From the NCBI RefSeq assembly GCF_046523945.1, contig NZ_CP171363.1, positions 372,001-436,000 of the forward strand: DNA of 64,000 nucleotides. The letters run 5' to 3'. This stretch comes from Faucicola mancuniensis (GTDB lineage: Bacteria > Pseudomonadota > Gammaproteobacteria > Pseudomonadales > Moraxellaceae). The position numbers and the translations under genes were made by a program. Positions 40,823-49,961 of this stretch are shown here, in pieces (within the stretch, counting starts at the first letter, position 1; the number at the start of each line of letters is the position of its first letter). Under the pieces are notes generated by a model that worked only from the letters and a program-made list of their open reading frames with translations, was not told the origin of the DNA and searched no databases.

Positions 40823-42628
40823 ATGACCGCATTAACCGAAATCCGCAATTTCTCGATTATCGCCCATATTGACCACGGAAAATCCACCCTTGCCGACCGC
40901 ATTATTCAGATGTGTGGCGGACTTGATGAACGTGAAATGCAAGCCCAAGTCCTTGATTCTATGGACATTGAGCGTGAGCGTGGCATTACCATTAAAGCCC
41001 AATCGGTAACCTTGTATTATAATCACCCAAATGGCAAAAAATATCAATTTAACTTTATTGATACGCCGGGTCATGTGGATTTTTCCTATGAAGTGTCTCG
41101 TTCGCTTGCCGCTTGTGAAGGGGCGTTGCTAGTCGTTGATGCGGCTCAAGGCGTGGAAGCCCAATCGGTTGCCAACTGTTATACCGCCATTGAGCAAGGC
41201 TTGGAAGTGTTGCCTGTGTTAAACAAAATTGACTTACCACAGGTTGAGCCAGAGCGTGTTATTACCGAAATTGAAGACATTATTGGTATTGAAGCAATGG
41301 AAGCCCCACGAGTGTCGGCAAAAACAGGCTTGGGCGTTGATGAATTGTTGCAAGCAATTGTTGAAAAAATCCCTGCCCCTGTGGGTGATAGAGATGCCCC
41401 ATTACAAGCCTTGATTATTGATTCATGGTTTGACAATTATTTGGGCGTGGTGTCACTGGTTCGTGTGCGTCAAGGCACGCTAAAAAAAGATGACAAAATT
41501 TTTATCAAATCCACCAAAACAAGCCATATCGTTACGTCTATCGGTGTGTTTACGCCAAAATCGTTAGAAACCAATATCTTAGAAGCAGGCGAAGTTGGTT
41601 TTGTCATTGCAGGGATTAAAGACATTGGTGGTGCACCTGTCGGCGATACTATTACGTTGGCAAAAACGCCTGATGTTGAGAGTATTCCGGGTTTCCAAAA
41701 AGTAAAACCGCAGGTATATGCAGGGCTATTTCCTGTGGATTCAAGTGATTTTGAAGCGTTTCGTGAAGCCTTGCAAAAACTTCAAGTCAATGATGCGGCG
41801 TTGTTTTTTGAGCCAGATACGTCTGATGCGTTGGGTTTTGGTTTCCGTTGTGGCTTTTTGGGTATGCTCCACATGGAAATTATCCAAGAACGCCTTGAAC
41901 GTGAATACGATTTAGACTTGATTACCACCGCCCCAACGGTAATTTATGAAATCAAAAAACGTAATGGTGAAGTTATTCAAATTGACAACCCATCAAAACT
42001 GCCTGATGTTGGCACGATTGATGAGTTCCGTGAGCCGATTGCTCGCTGTAATATTCTTGTACCGCAAGATTATCTTGGCAACGTGATTACGCTATGTATT
42101 GAAAGACGTGGCGTGCAGGTGGATATGAAATTTATGGCGAACCAAGTTCAGCTAACTTTTGACATTCCGATGGGCGAAGTGGTGATGGACTTTTTTGACC
42201 GTTTAAAATCGGTTTCTCGTGGTTTTGCATCGTTAGATTACAGTTTTGAGCGTTTCCAAACTGACAAACTTGTGCGTGTTGATGTGCTGATTAATGGCGA
42301 AAAAGTGGACGCTTTGGCGATGATTTGCCATGCCAACCAAGTTCGTTATCGTGGCAATCAATTGGTTGAAAAAATGAAAGAGCTTATTCCACGACAAATG
42401 TTTGATGTTGCCATTCAAGCGGCGATTGGTAGCCAAATTATCGCTCGTAGTACCGTCAAAGCCCTGCGTAAAGACGTTTTGGCAAAATGTTACGGTGGCG
42501 ACGTTTCTCGTAAGAAAAAACTGTTGTCAAAACAAAAAGAAGGTAAAAAACGCATGAAACAAGTCGGACGAGTAGAAATTCCGCAAGAAGCGTTTTTGGC
42601 TGTATTAAAAGTGGATAACCAATCTTAA
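40823..42628 (+). CDS. lepA: Elongation factor 4 (LepA)
   Basis: 601 residues from ATG 40823, with AAAGGTAG upstream; the frame is open further back but the family begins at MTALTEIRNFSIIAHIDHGK. It is a translational GTPase with G1 AHIDHGKST, G3 DTPGHVDF and G4 NKIDLP. The LepA-specific C-terminal domain ends with KKRMKQVGRVEIPQEAFLAVLK. It acts on ribosomes during initiation or stress and has been linked to back-translocation. It heads lepA-lepB-DUF4845-rnc. The 303-bp region 40520-40822 is AT-rich and holds no gene. Confidence 0.96.
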   Translation: MTALTEIRNFSIIAHIDHGKSTLADRIIQMCGGLDEREMQAQVLDSMDIERERGITIKAQSVTLYYNHPNGKKYQFNFIDTPGHVDFSYEVSRSLAACEGALLVVDAAQGVEAQSVANCYTAIEQGLEVLPVLNKIDLPQVEPERVITEIEDIIGIEAMEAPRVSAKTGLGVDELLQAIVEKIPAPVGDRDAPLQALIIDSWFDNYLGVVSLVRVRQGTLKKDDKIFIKSTKTSHIVTSIGVFTPKSLETNILEAGEVGFVIAGIKDIGGAPVGDTITLAKTPDVESIPGFQKVKPQVYAGLFPVDSSDFEAFREALQKLQVNDAALFFEPDTSDALGFGFRCGFLGMLHMEIIQERLEREYDLDLITTAPTVIYEIKKRNGEVIQIDNPSKLPDVGTIDEFREPIARCNILVPQDYLGNVITLCIERRGVQVDMKFMANQVQLTFDIPMGEVVMDFFDRLKSVSRGFASLDYSFERFQTDKLVRVDVLINGEKVDALAMICHANQVRYRGNQLVEKMKELIPRQMFDVAIQAAIGSQIIARSTVKALRKDVLAKCYGGDVSRKKKLLSKQKEGKKRMKQVGRVEIPQEAFLAVLKVDNQS

Positions 42629-42649
42629 GATAAAAGGTAAAGCGAAACG

Positions 42650-43537
42650 ATGGATTTTGATTTTAATTTAATTTTAGTGCCTGCAACCTTGATTTTAGGG
42701 GTGATTTGGTTATTAGACAAACTGGTACTTAAACAGAAAAAAACCAAAGGGCTAGAAAAATCGTCTGCACCTGTACGTTGGGCGTATGACTTTTTCCCAA
42801 TTTTGGCGGTGGTGTTGGTGGTGCGTTCGTTTATCGTTGAGCCGTTTAACATTCCATCATCGTCTATGGTACCGACCCTTTACACAGGTGATTTTATTGC
42901 GGTGAACAAATACACTTATGGTATTCGCTTGCCATTAATTAACAAAAAAATCATCAATGTGAATGACCCACAACATGGCGATGTGGTGGTGTTTCGTTAT
43001 CCAGAAAATCCAAAAATTTATTACATTAAACGTGTGATTGGCGTGGGTGGCGATACGGTCAGTTTTAACAATGGCGTGCTAAGTGTGAATGGCAAAGCCG
43101 TCCCTACCGAACAAATCCCTTTTACCGCCGATAAAACTTTGACCGAACAGCTTTATCCAGCAGGGCAAATGAGCAAAGAACAAGCCCAACAACAAGGCGT
43201 AGAAGAAGAAACCCACGCCAGTTATACCAAAGAAAGCCCTGCCAATGAGCATGAACATTTGGTTAGACATTTAGGCGACCAAGTCTGGTATCAGTATGCG
43301 TCATTTTTGCAAGCCCAATCCCCTACTTTGCTATCATCACAAGGGCAACAATGGCAAATTACCGTACCCCAAGGGCAATATTTTGTGATGGGTGATAACC
43401 GTGATAGAAGTGCGGACAGCCGTTTTTGGGGATTTGTGCCTGACGAAAATGTCGCAGGCAAAGCAGTCTATGTATGGATGCACAAAGAAGGTGGATTAAA
43501 AATCCCAACCTTTAACCGCAATGGGGTAATTCATTAA
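42650..43537 (+). CDS. lepB: Signal peptidase I
   Basis: 295 residues. It cleaves signal peptides at the outer face of the inner membrane. There are two N-terminal membrane segments (LVPATLILGVIWLLDKLVL and FFPILAVVLVVRSFIVEPF). The nucleophile serine is in NIPSSSMVPTLYTGD and the general-base lysine in YYIKRVIGVGGD. The terminal box FVMGDNRDRSADSRFWGFVP is intact. An insert of ~80 residues (about 170-235) between the boxes is typical of gram-negative enzymes. It lies 21 bp after lepA. Confidence 0.95.
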   Translation: MDFDFNLILVPATLILGVIWLLDKLVLKQKKTKGLEKSSAPVRWAYDFFPILAVVLVVRSFIVEPFNIPSSSMVPTLYTGDFIAVNKYTYGIRLPLINKKIINVNDPQHGDVVVFRYPENPKIYYIKRVIGVGGDTVSFNNGVLSVNGKAVPTEQIPFTADKTLTEQLYPAGQMSKEQAQQQGVEEETHASYTKESPANEHEHLVRHLGDQVWYQYASFLQAQSPTLLSSQGQQWQITVPQGQYFVMGDNRDRSADSRFWGFVPDENVAGKAVYVWMHKEGGLKIPTFNRNGVIH

Positions 43538-43604
43538 ATTTGATTGACGTTTTTGTTAGTTTGGGTTAAATTATAGCAATATTTTAACAAATTTTGAGGG
43601 CTTT

Positions 43605-43994
43605 ATGAATTTAGCAAATAACCAACGTGGTGGTGTTACCAGTATTGTTTTGATTTTGTGTATGGCTGTTTTGTGTTTTAAAATTGGCTTAGGCATTATT
43701 CCTGCCCAAATTGGCAATTATCAACTCAAAAAATCAGTAGCTTGGGAACTCAAAAAAGCCAATGACAACAAAGAAACTGATAAAACCATGTTGAGAAATT
43801 TGCAATCTCAATGGAGCATTAATAGCTTCTCAGCAAAACCTGAAGAAGTGATTGAATTTACCAGTACAACACCCGGTGCAATGTCTTTAAAATTAAAATA
43901 TTCAGAAGAAAGTAATTTTTTTGGCAATGTGTTTATCGTCAATCGTTTTGAAGATGAAATTACCGCAGAAAATGCCAAAGTTGCAACACAATAA
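43605..43994 (+). CDS. DUF4845 family membrane protein
   Basis: 129 residues. One N-terminal membrane helix (GGVTSIVLILCMAVLCFKIGLG) is followed by a small soluble domain (QIGNYQLKKSVAWELKKAND, then FTSTTPGAMSLKLKY). This is the DUF4845 pattern, a small protein conserved between lepB and rnc in Pseudomonas and relatives. Function unknown. It is 67 bp after lepB and followed by a hairpin/terminator before rnc. Confidence 0.82.
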   Translation: MNLANNQRGGVTSIVLILCMAVLCFKIGLGIIPAQIGNYQLKKSVAWELKKANDNKETDKTMLRNLQSQWSINSFSAKPEEVIEFTSTTPGAMSLKLKYSEESNFFGNVFIVNRFEDEITAENAKVATQ

Positions 43995-44022
43995 CCTTAA
44001 AACTAGCCTTTGCTAATCATTT

Positions 44023-44058
44023 AAAAACCCAACAAAATGCTTGGGTTTTTGCTTTTTT
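44023..44058 (+). terminator. Hairpin with T-run in front of rnc
   Basis: AAAAACCCAA and TTGGGTTTTT form a 10-bp stem around CAAAATGC, followed by GCTTTTTTATTTT. It ends 18 bp before the rnc start codon, so it either terminates the lepA operon or acts as an RNase III-sensitive leader structure. Confidence 0.75.
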
Positions 44059-44076
44059 ATTTTAAAAACACATCTT

Positions 44077-44832
44077 ATGAATACAATACCCAATTTTGAT
44101 ATCAAAAAACTTCCCCCACAAGCCCGTCAATTAACCGCTCTTTTTTATCATATGGGTTATCACTTTGGCGATATCAACTTGCCTTTGCTTGCTTTGATGC
44201 ACCGCTCTTATGACAGCGAGCATAATTATGAACGACTGGAGTTTTTGGGGGATGCCTTGCTTGGCGTGATTATCGCAGAGGCTTTATTTGAACGCTACCC
44301 CACCCATAACGAAGGGCAACTAACTCGTATGCGTGCGACTTTAGTGCGAGAGTCTACCCTTGCGATAATTGCCAAAAACCTACAATTGTCCGAATTTTTG
44401 ATTTTGGGCGTGGGTGAGCGAAAAGGCGGTGGTCGCCATCGTGTATCTATTTTGGCAGACACTGTTGAAGCTTTGATTGGTGCGATTTATCTTGATAGTG
44501 ATTTTAATACTGTTAAACAATGTGTATTAAAATGGTATGAAAATGTTTTTGAATTGGTAGAAGAACAAAACGTCTTAAAAGATGCCAAAAGCCGACTGCA
44601 AGAGCTATTACAAGCCCATCAATTTGCTTTGCCAAAATACGATTTGCTAAAAACCGAAGGCACAGCCCCCAATCAGTTATTTACTGTCAAATGCACGGTA
44701 GCATATACCTTAAAAGAAAAAACCATCATTGAGCAAATCATCGCACAAGGCGAAAGTCGCAGAATTGCCGAACAACGCAGTGCCGAATCTATGCTCACAA
44801 ATATTAGCGATAATTTACCAAAACTAAAGTGA
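44077..44832 (+). CDS. rnc: Ribonuclease III
   Basis: 251 residues from ATG 44077. The upstream TTG at 44041 lies within the hairpin loop region and is rejected. RNase III cuts double-stranded RNA in rRNA and mRNA processing. The signature is NYERLEFLGDALLGVIIAEA, the second catalytic motif is ADTVEALIGAIYLD, and a C-terminal dsRNA-binding domain starts near residue 170 (DAKSRLQELLQAHQF). No strong ribosome site is visible before the ATG. era and recO, often next, are absent here. Confidence 0.94.
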   Translation: MNTIPNFDIKKLPPQARQLTALFYHMGYHFGDINLPLLALMHRSYDSEHNYERLEFLGDALLGVIIAEALFERYPTHNEGQLTRMRATLVRESTLAIIAKNLQLSEFLILGVGERKGGGRHRVSILADTVEALIGAIYLDSDFNTVKQCVLKWYENVFELVEEQNVLKDAKSRLQELLQAHQFALPKYDLLKTEGTAPNQLFTVKCTVAYTLKEKTIIEQIIAQGESRRIAEQRSAESMLTNISDNLPKLK

Positions 44833-44856
44833 CAATATTTTATTTAAAAATTTATT

Positions 44857-45900
44857 TTAGTTTTGGTAAAATATTTGATTTAATTTTTCATCGTATGCCA
44901 AAAAATCAATGCGTTGCTGTCCGTCAAAAATCACTTCAATGCGATTATCAATCTGTTCCGCACCGCTTGCAATATTCACACTATCATCGGTAAAATTCAG
45001 CCGTTGCCAACCTGTTTGTGTGTTTACCACGCCTTTAATGCGTTGATAATTCGGTATTGTCAGCAAAAAATCAGTTAATTGATAAATATCTGTTGTCCAA
45101 TCTTTTGGCAATTGCCAACCGATAATTTGATAATCGCCAAAATCTTCACAATAGCGAAAGGGCGGTTCGGTCGGCTGTAGTTCTGGCGTGGTTGTGGTTA
45201 TCGGTTTTGTAGCGTTAAAATTTGGTTTTAAACTAAAAATTTGGCGGTTTGGTTTTGCGGTTAAAAGGCTTGGGTTATCAAGGATTGGGGATAATTGTTC
45301 AATAAAATCTGTGTCAAATTTATCGGTTTTTTGCCAAAAAATCGTTGCATTTGCATTCAAATTTTTTATCCAATTAATTAACAATTGTTTGTTATTTAAC
45401 TCATCAAAACGATTGACAATCACAACATCACTATATTGGATATGTGATTGATAATGTTCATGATTTTGGTATTTTTCTTGTTGCCAATAGCGAGCGTTCA
45501 TAATGCAAAACCGAGTTTTTAGGCTCAATGCCGTTTGCCAATGCGGTGCGGATAGCTGTTCGCTTAGCTCTTTTGGGTGGGCAAGCCCTGTCGGCTCAAT
45601 GATAAGACGGTTCGGCTTATGCTCCGACAGTAGGCGGGCTAGGGCGATTTGTAACGGCAATTGGCTGGTGCAACAGATACAGCCACCGCTGATTTCTTTG
45701 GTGACGAGATTGACGTTTTTGTTAATCAGCGAGCCATCGATGCCGATTTTACCTGCTTCGTTGATTAAAATCGCCCATTTGTCGTCATGTTGAAAATGGG
45801 CGATTAGGTTGTTTAAAAACGTGGTTTTGCCAGAACCTAAAAAGCCTGTAATTAGGTGGGTTGCGGTGTTTTGAATAATTGGGCTTTGGATAATTGTCAT
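44857..45900 (-). CDS. CobW/COG0523 family metal-associated GTPase
   Basis: 347 residues. The P-loop is ITGFLGSGKTTFLN, the metal-binding GCICC motif is in KEISGGCICCTSQLP, IIEPTGLAHP is the switch region and VVIVNRFDEL is the base-recognition site. COG0523 GTPases deliver zinc, cobalt or other metals to client proteins. The C-terminal CobW_C domain (IKGVVNTQTGWQRLNF) is present. The motif usually read NEFG is NEAG here. The client cannot be deduced; no Zur box or zinc gene is adjacent. It is convergent with rnc. Confidence 0.88.
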   Translation of the reverse strand: MTIIQSPIIQNTATHLITGFLGSGKTTFLNNLIAHFQHDDKWAILINEAGKIGIDGSLINKNVNLVTKEISGGCICCTSQLPLQIALARLLSEHKPNRLIIEPTGLAHPKELSEQLSAPHWQTALSLKTRFCIMNARYWQQEKYQNHEHYQSHIQYSDVVIVNRFDELNNKQLLINWIKNLNANATIFWQKTDKFDTDFIEQLSPILDNPSLLTAKPNRQIFSLKPNFNATKPITTTTPELQPTEPPFRYCEDFGDYQIIGWQLPKDWTTDIYQLTDFLLTIPNYQRIKGVVNTQTGWQRLNFTDDSVNIASGAEQIDNRIEVIFDGQQRIDFLAYDEKLNQIFYQN

Positions 45901-45942
45901 ATTTTTTGCATTTTTTTTGTTAAAATAGTTTAAATTTTACCA

Positions 45943-46641
45943 TTATAGAAAAAAACCACCCAAAAAATCCACCAATTTTACCAAACTTGACCCTGCAAAT
46001 ACCATAAATAGCCCTGCCAAAATCATGGTTAAACTGGCGATTACGCCTTCGCTTTCGTGGCGTTGTGTCGCCCTTGCTGTGCCAAAACCATGAGATGAAT
46101 TACCAAACGCCACGCCATTGGCAAGGTGAAAACGAATGCGAGAAATTGCCAACACCATATCGCCAATGACAATGCCTGTCAAGCCTGTCATCAGTGTAAA
46201 CAGCGTGACAAGCGATGATGAGCCGTGAATTTGTTCCGCCAAATCAATGGCAAACGGCGTGGAAATCGAGCGAGCCATCATACTATGGGTCAATGTCTGG
46301 TCAAAATCAAACAGCTTGGCACACATATACGCACTGACCACGCCCACAAACATACCAACAAAAATAGAAATGGACAAAACGCCAATATTTTTAGCAATCA
46401 ATCGGCGATATTCATAAATCGGTACGGCAAACGCCACAGTCGCAGGGGCAATCAGCTTGGGAATCCAGTCGGTGTCTTGACGATAAGTATCGTAAGAAAT
46501 GCCAAGCCACAGCATCAGCACGATGGTTACGGTAGATACGGTGATAATTGGATTGAGCCAAAAGTAGCCGTATTTTTTGAATAAATATTTTGCCACGATA
46601 TAAGCAAAAATCGTCCAAACCAAACATAAAAAAGCCAACAT
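45943..46641 (-). CDS. lrgB: LrgB-family membrane protein
   Basis: About 232 residues from ATG 46641, where AAGGAG gives a strong ribosome site; the frame extends 21 codons upstream. Six or seven membrane helices. LrgB signatures are FAVPIYEYRRLI, MMARSISTPFAIDLAEQIHG and SSHGFGTARATQRHESEGVIA. LrgB works with LrgA, a holin-like protein, in murein hydrolase control, overflow metabolism or glycolate/pyruvate transport in different bacteria. It overlaps closely with lrgA (12 bp apart). Confidence 0.9.
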   Translation of the reverse strand: MLAFLCLVWTIFAYIVAKYLFKKYGYFWLNPIITVSTVTIVLMLWLGISYDTYRQDTDWIPKLIAPATVAFAVPIYEYRRLIAKNIGVLSISIFVGMFVGVVSAYMCAKLFDFDQTLTHSMMARSISTPFAIDLAEQIHGSSSLVTLFTLMTGLTGIVIGDMVLAISRIRFHLANGVAFGNSSHGFGTARATQRHESEGVIASLTMILAGLFMVFAGSSLVKLVDFLGGFFL

Positions 46642-46652
46642 AATTTGTCTCC

Positions 46653-47138
46653 TTATATATTTTGGGTTGGGTTTACAGATGAACTTTTGGATTTTTTTAA
46701 CCAACGTTTTTTGACACGATTGGCAAAAATAAAAGTGATTGCCGAGCCGAGCATAACCATAGCAGTGCCGATAACAACTGTGATGACAATCTGCACGCCT
46801 TGATGAACAAACAAATCTTTGTACTGTATCATTTCCATCATAAGCGGTAAAAACAGCAGGACAAATTCGTTTAAAATGAGCCTTGAACCGATAGATATTT
46901 GTTCAAGTTTGATAATTTTGCTAAAAAGCAAAGCGAGTAAGATAAACAAACCGAGTACGCCTGATGACATGGGTAAGTCAATGAATTTTTTGATAACAAC
47001 GGAAAAACCCCACACAGCCCCAATAATGCCAATTTGTAGGATTGCTTTGATAAAAGATTGTAAAACTTGATTTTTGTTTGTTTTGTTGTCGGCTTTATTG
47101 TCGGTAGTTTGATGAGTACTTAAGGATAAACGAGACAT
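46653..47138 (-). CDS. lrgA: LrgA/CidA-family holin-like protein
   Basis: 161 residues. A polar N-terminal ~30 residues is followed by four membrane helices with the family motifs LPMSSGVLGLFILLALL and LNEFVLLFLPLMMEMIQY. It pairs with lrgB downstream. In firmicutes the pair is controlled by LytSR and CidR; no such regulator is adjacent here. The 153-bp gap upstream to the PIN gene is AT-rich and holds no gene. Confidence 0.88.
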   Translation of the reverse strand: MSRLSLSTHQTTDNKADNKTNKNQVLQSFIKAILQIGIIGAVWGFSVVIKKFIDLPMSSGVLGLFILLALLFSKIIKLEQISIGSRLILNEFVLLFLPLMMEMIQYKDLFVHQGVQIVITVVIGTAMVMLGSAITFIFANRVKKRWLKKSKSSSVNPTQNI

Positions 47139-47291
47139 GATAAATCTGATTTTTTAAGAATTGTAATTTTTAGGTAAAATTTTAAACCTATTTTCTTTGA
47201 TAATCAAGTTGTTATGTTGTTTTTGTTGATGATATTATTTAGTTTTGGTTTTTTATGGTTTATTTTTAGTTTATAATTGGGTGATGGTAGA

Positions 47292-47699
47292 TTATTTTTT
47301 AGCATTATAAAGTTTTAAATTTGGGTTAGAAAGTTGCCAATCAATTATTTTGCCATCTGCGGTTAGCAACGTATAATTGTGATAAATAGCAGTCGCTGTA
47401 ATCAATCGGTCGGCAGAGTCTGGGTGTAGTGTTAATTGGTCAGCAAGAATTCCAATTGAGCCATTGGTAGCAACTTCTTGAAAGCCTTTTAGTAATAATT
47501 GACTACGAAATTCTATTGTAGAGATACCCAAGTTAATGCGTTGTTTTCGTTGTAACATTTCAATTTCCCAAAAACAAATCGCAGGAATAGCGATTAATTG
47601 TTGAGAAAATTTGGTTTGAATAATATTTTTTGAGATTTCACCTAATTTGTGTAGTTCAAACATTAGCCAAAGCAAAACATGGGTATCAAAAATAATTAT
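47292..47699 (-). pseudogene. PIN-domain toxin gene without a normal start codon
   Basis: The PIN fold is clear: IIFDTHVLLWLMF with the first aspartate, ICFWEIEMLQRKQRI with the glutamate, and HPDSADRLITATAIYHNYTL plus LLTADGKII with the later aspartates. The codon where Met is expected reads ATA (47699-47697), directly after two TAG stops. The first usable start in frame (TTG 47675) would remove the first catalytic aspartate. Either translation begins at ATA/ATT, or the toxin has been silenced by an ATG-to-ATA change. The antitoxin-like frame lies upstream. Confidence 0.65.
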
Positions 47700-47702
47700 C
47701 TA

Positions 47703-47819
47703 CTATTCATTAACATTACTCGCAATTAATTGAGATTCTCGCTCGCCATAATCCCAATCATTTTCGCCAATTGGTTCAATAATGACTTGCTTTTCAATAG
47801 GAATATCAATCATTAGCAT
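47703..47819 (-). CDS. Putative antitoxin partner of the PIN gene
   Basis: 38 residues from ATG 47819 (GGAG upstream), beginning MLMIDIPIEKQVIIEPIGEN and ending LIASNVNE. The position directly upstream of a PIN gene and the two-base spacing suggest the antitoxin. It is short for a VapB or Phd, so it may be shortened as well. A longer frame upstream to 47933 runs antisense-free into the ompR end and is not supported by a ribosome site. Confidence 0.4.
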   Translation of the reverse strand: MLMIDIPIEKQVIIEPIGENDWDYGERESQLIASNVNE

Positions 47820-47847
47820 TGTTTTTCTCCAAACATTTTTTGAAAAA

Positions 47848-48615
47848 TCAACTCTCCGCCCCATCAGGCACAAAGCAATAACCCACGCCCCACACCGTCT
47901 GAATATAACGAGCCTGTGTCGGATTATCTTCAATCAAACGGCGAAGTCTTGACACCTGCACATCAATGGAACGCTCCATCGCACCCCACTCACGCCCTCT
48001 CGCGAGGTTCATCAATTTATCACGAGTCAAAGGCTCTCTTGGGTGCTGAACCAACGCTTTTAGCACGCTAAATTCGCCTGTTGTCAGCGTTACCACATTG
48101 CCATCACGTTTGAGAGTACGAGTGGATAAATCAAGCGTCCACGAACCAAACTCAACCACTTCCATCTGCTGACTTGGTGCACCAGGTAACTCACGATTTT
48201 GACGGCGAAGTACTGCTTTAATCCGAGCGAGCAATTCTTTTGGGTTAAATGGTTTGCCAAGATAATCGTCTGCCCCCGCTTCAAGCCCTGCGATACGGTC
48301 AGTATCCGAGCCTTTTGCGGTAAGCATGATAATCGGAATATCCGAATTTTGTTCACGCAAACGCTTGCAAATACTGATGCCGTCTTCATTTGGCAACATC
48401 AAATCCAGCACAATCAGCGAAAACAACTCACGTTGCAACAGTTTATCCATTTGACTGCCGTCATGAGCGGCACGCACCACATAGCCGTCATCTTCCAAAA
48501 AACGCTGTAACAACGCACGCAGACGAGCGTCATCATCAACCACCAAAATGCGTTGGCTAAAATTATGTTCAGCATTCACAGCTTCTTGATTGTGGTCTAA
48601 CGATTGATTTGTCAT
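47848..48615 (-). CDS. ompR: OmpR-type response regulator
   Basis: 255 residues from ATG 48615, with GGAG eight bases upstream; earlier in-frame starts are weaker. The receiver domain carries the acidic pocket VVDDDARL, the phosphoacceptor aspartate in IVLDLMLPNEDG and the lysine in YLGKPFNPKE. A winged-helix DNA-binding domain follows (RSIDVQVSRLRRLIEDNPTQ and YIQTVWGVGYCFVP). It is close to OmpR of Acinetobacter and Pseudomonas, so porin and envelope control is likely. The usual partner kinase gene envZ does not follow; a toxin-antitoxin remnant does. Confidence 0.9.
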   Translation of the reverse strand: MTNQSLDHNQEAVNAEHNFSQRILVVDDDARLRALLQRFLEDDGYVVRAAHDGSQMDKLLQRELFSLIVLDLMLPNEDGISICKRLREQNSDIPIIMLTAKGSDTDRIAGLEAGADDYLGKPFNPKELLARIKAVLRRQNRELPGAPSQQMEVVEFGSWTLDLSTRTLKRDGNVVTLTTGEFSVLKALVQHPREPLTRDKLMNLARGREWGAMERSIDVQVSRLRRLIEDNPTQARYIQTVWGVGYCFVPDGAES

Positions 48616-48681
48616 TTTATTCTCCATGATTATTGTAACAATTAACAAAGATTGATTTATACCATACTTCCACTATATAAC

Positions 48682-49887
48682 TTAAACCAAATTTGTCAAT
48701 AAATATTTACTTTTCCAAGGCGATTTGCCATAAAAAGAACCATTTAATTGCGTTTGTTCAATCAAATATTCCCTAAAATGCTGATAAAATTCTTTATCAG
48801 GCACGGTTGGATTTTGCCAAAAATCATCAAGCGATGATTGATGTGTCAATTTTGGTAAGTCATACAAGGCTCTACCCATGATTTTGGTTGGGCGATTGTG
48901 GTACACAGATTGTAAAGCTGTAGTACTATTAATTGTTACCATACCTAAACTATGCTTAATCAAAGTCGGCAAGTGCATATCGCAACCATAATGCACCCGC
49001 TCAGCAATGCCAAGATTAATAGATAATTGTTGAATAAAATCGCCATATTGCCGATGTGCTCTATCTAAAGGGTGATGCTTGAATAACAATTGTTGGTTTT
49101 TATCAGAAAAACCAGCAAAACTTGTTAAAACTTCTTCAATAAAATCAACAACATCTGCATAATCACTGTGGAAGGTAATTTGTGAATCGTTATAAACCTG
49201 TAAACTTACCAAAAAATACTGATTTAACCAAGTCGTTTCGCATTTTTTTTGTAATTTTTTATCGGCAAAATAACCAAAAGCCTTGATAAACGGAGCTTTT
49301 AGCCAAGTTATCGCCTCTTGCCAAGCCGTCATGCCACGATAATGATGATAATTTGGGTATTTTCTGCGACCACATTGTTCAACAATATAGTAAACAATTG
49401 CTGACAAACACAAGCGATAAAACCGATTATTGGTAAACAAAGGTTTATCATTTGCCTTTTGTAAATGGGAAATTTTCTCAAAATCCAATTGCGAATAGGC
49501 GTTAATGCCGTCTTGTTGCAATGTGATATAATCTGGACGAAGATAGCCTTCTTCAAATACAAAAAATTGCGTGTCAGTCGCTTGGCAAATCTGCGATGCC
49601 ACCGCATGATGCGGACGACAATCACCAAAACATACTACCGCATCAACTTGCTGATTTTTGATTAAATTTTCTAAAAAAATATCAAAATTTTCTAAACTAT
49701 CTTGATAATTATAAACGTTGGTTTTATGTTGATAAAAAAAGGCATCCCCTGCATTCAAATTGATTTTACTAACTGTTTTGCCCTGTTTTTGCAAAAAAGA
49801 AGAAAATCGGCTAAAAAAGTCCCCCATCTTGCCTTGTATCAGCAAAATGTGTTGATTTTTTAGCAGATTCTGTAAAGATTTTGCCAT
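48682..49887 (-). CDS. kpsS: KpsS/LipB-type capsule Kdo-transferase
   Basis: 401 residues from ATG 49887. HILLIQGKMGDFFSRFSSFL, VVCFGDCRPHHAVASQICQA and FFVFEEGYLRPDYITL are marks of KpsS/LipB/WcbO proteins. The later LLFKHHPLDRAHRQYGDFI, with HGxD-like sites, and GMVTINSTTALQSVYHNRP complete the fold. KpsS starts the poly-beta-Kdo linker on phosphatidylglycerol that anchors group 2/3 capsules, and KpsC extends it. It is directly downstream of kpsC with 74 bp between. No capsule export (kpsMTED) or synthesis genes are in the window. Confidence 0.88.
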   Translation of the reverse strand: MAKSLQNLLKNQHILLIQGKMGDFFSRFSSFLQKQGKTVSKINLNAGDAFFYQHKTNVYNYQDSLENFDIFLENLIKNQQVDAVVCFGDCRPHHAVASQICQATDTQFFVFEEGYLRPDYITLQQDGINAYSQLDFEKISHLQKANDKPLFTNNRFYRLCLSAIVYYIVEQCGRRKYPNYHHYRGMTAWQEAITWLKAPFIKAFGYFADKKLQKKCETTWLNQYFLVSLQVYNDSQITFHSDYADVVDFIEEVLTSFAGFSDKNQQLLFKHHPLDRAHRQYGDFIQQLSINLGIAERVHYGCDMHLPTLIKHSLGMVTINSTTALQSVYHNRPTKIMGRALYDLPKLTHQSSLDDFWQNPTVPDKEFYQHFREYLIEQTQLNGSFYGKSPWKSKYLLTNLV

Positions 49888-49961
49888 TATTGATTGGGTC
49901 GTCAATTATAAAATATGAAAATGATATGATGTAAAATTTTTGCGTATTATAAAACGTTATC

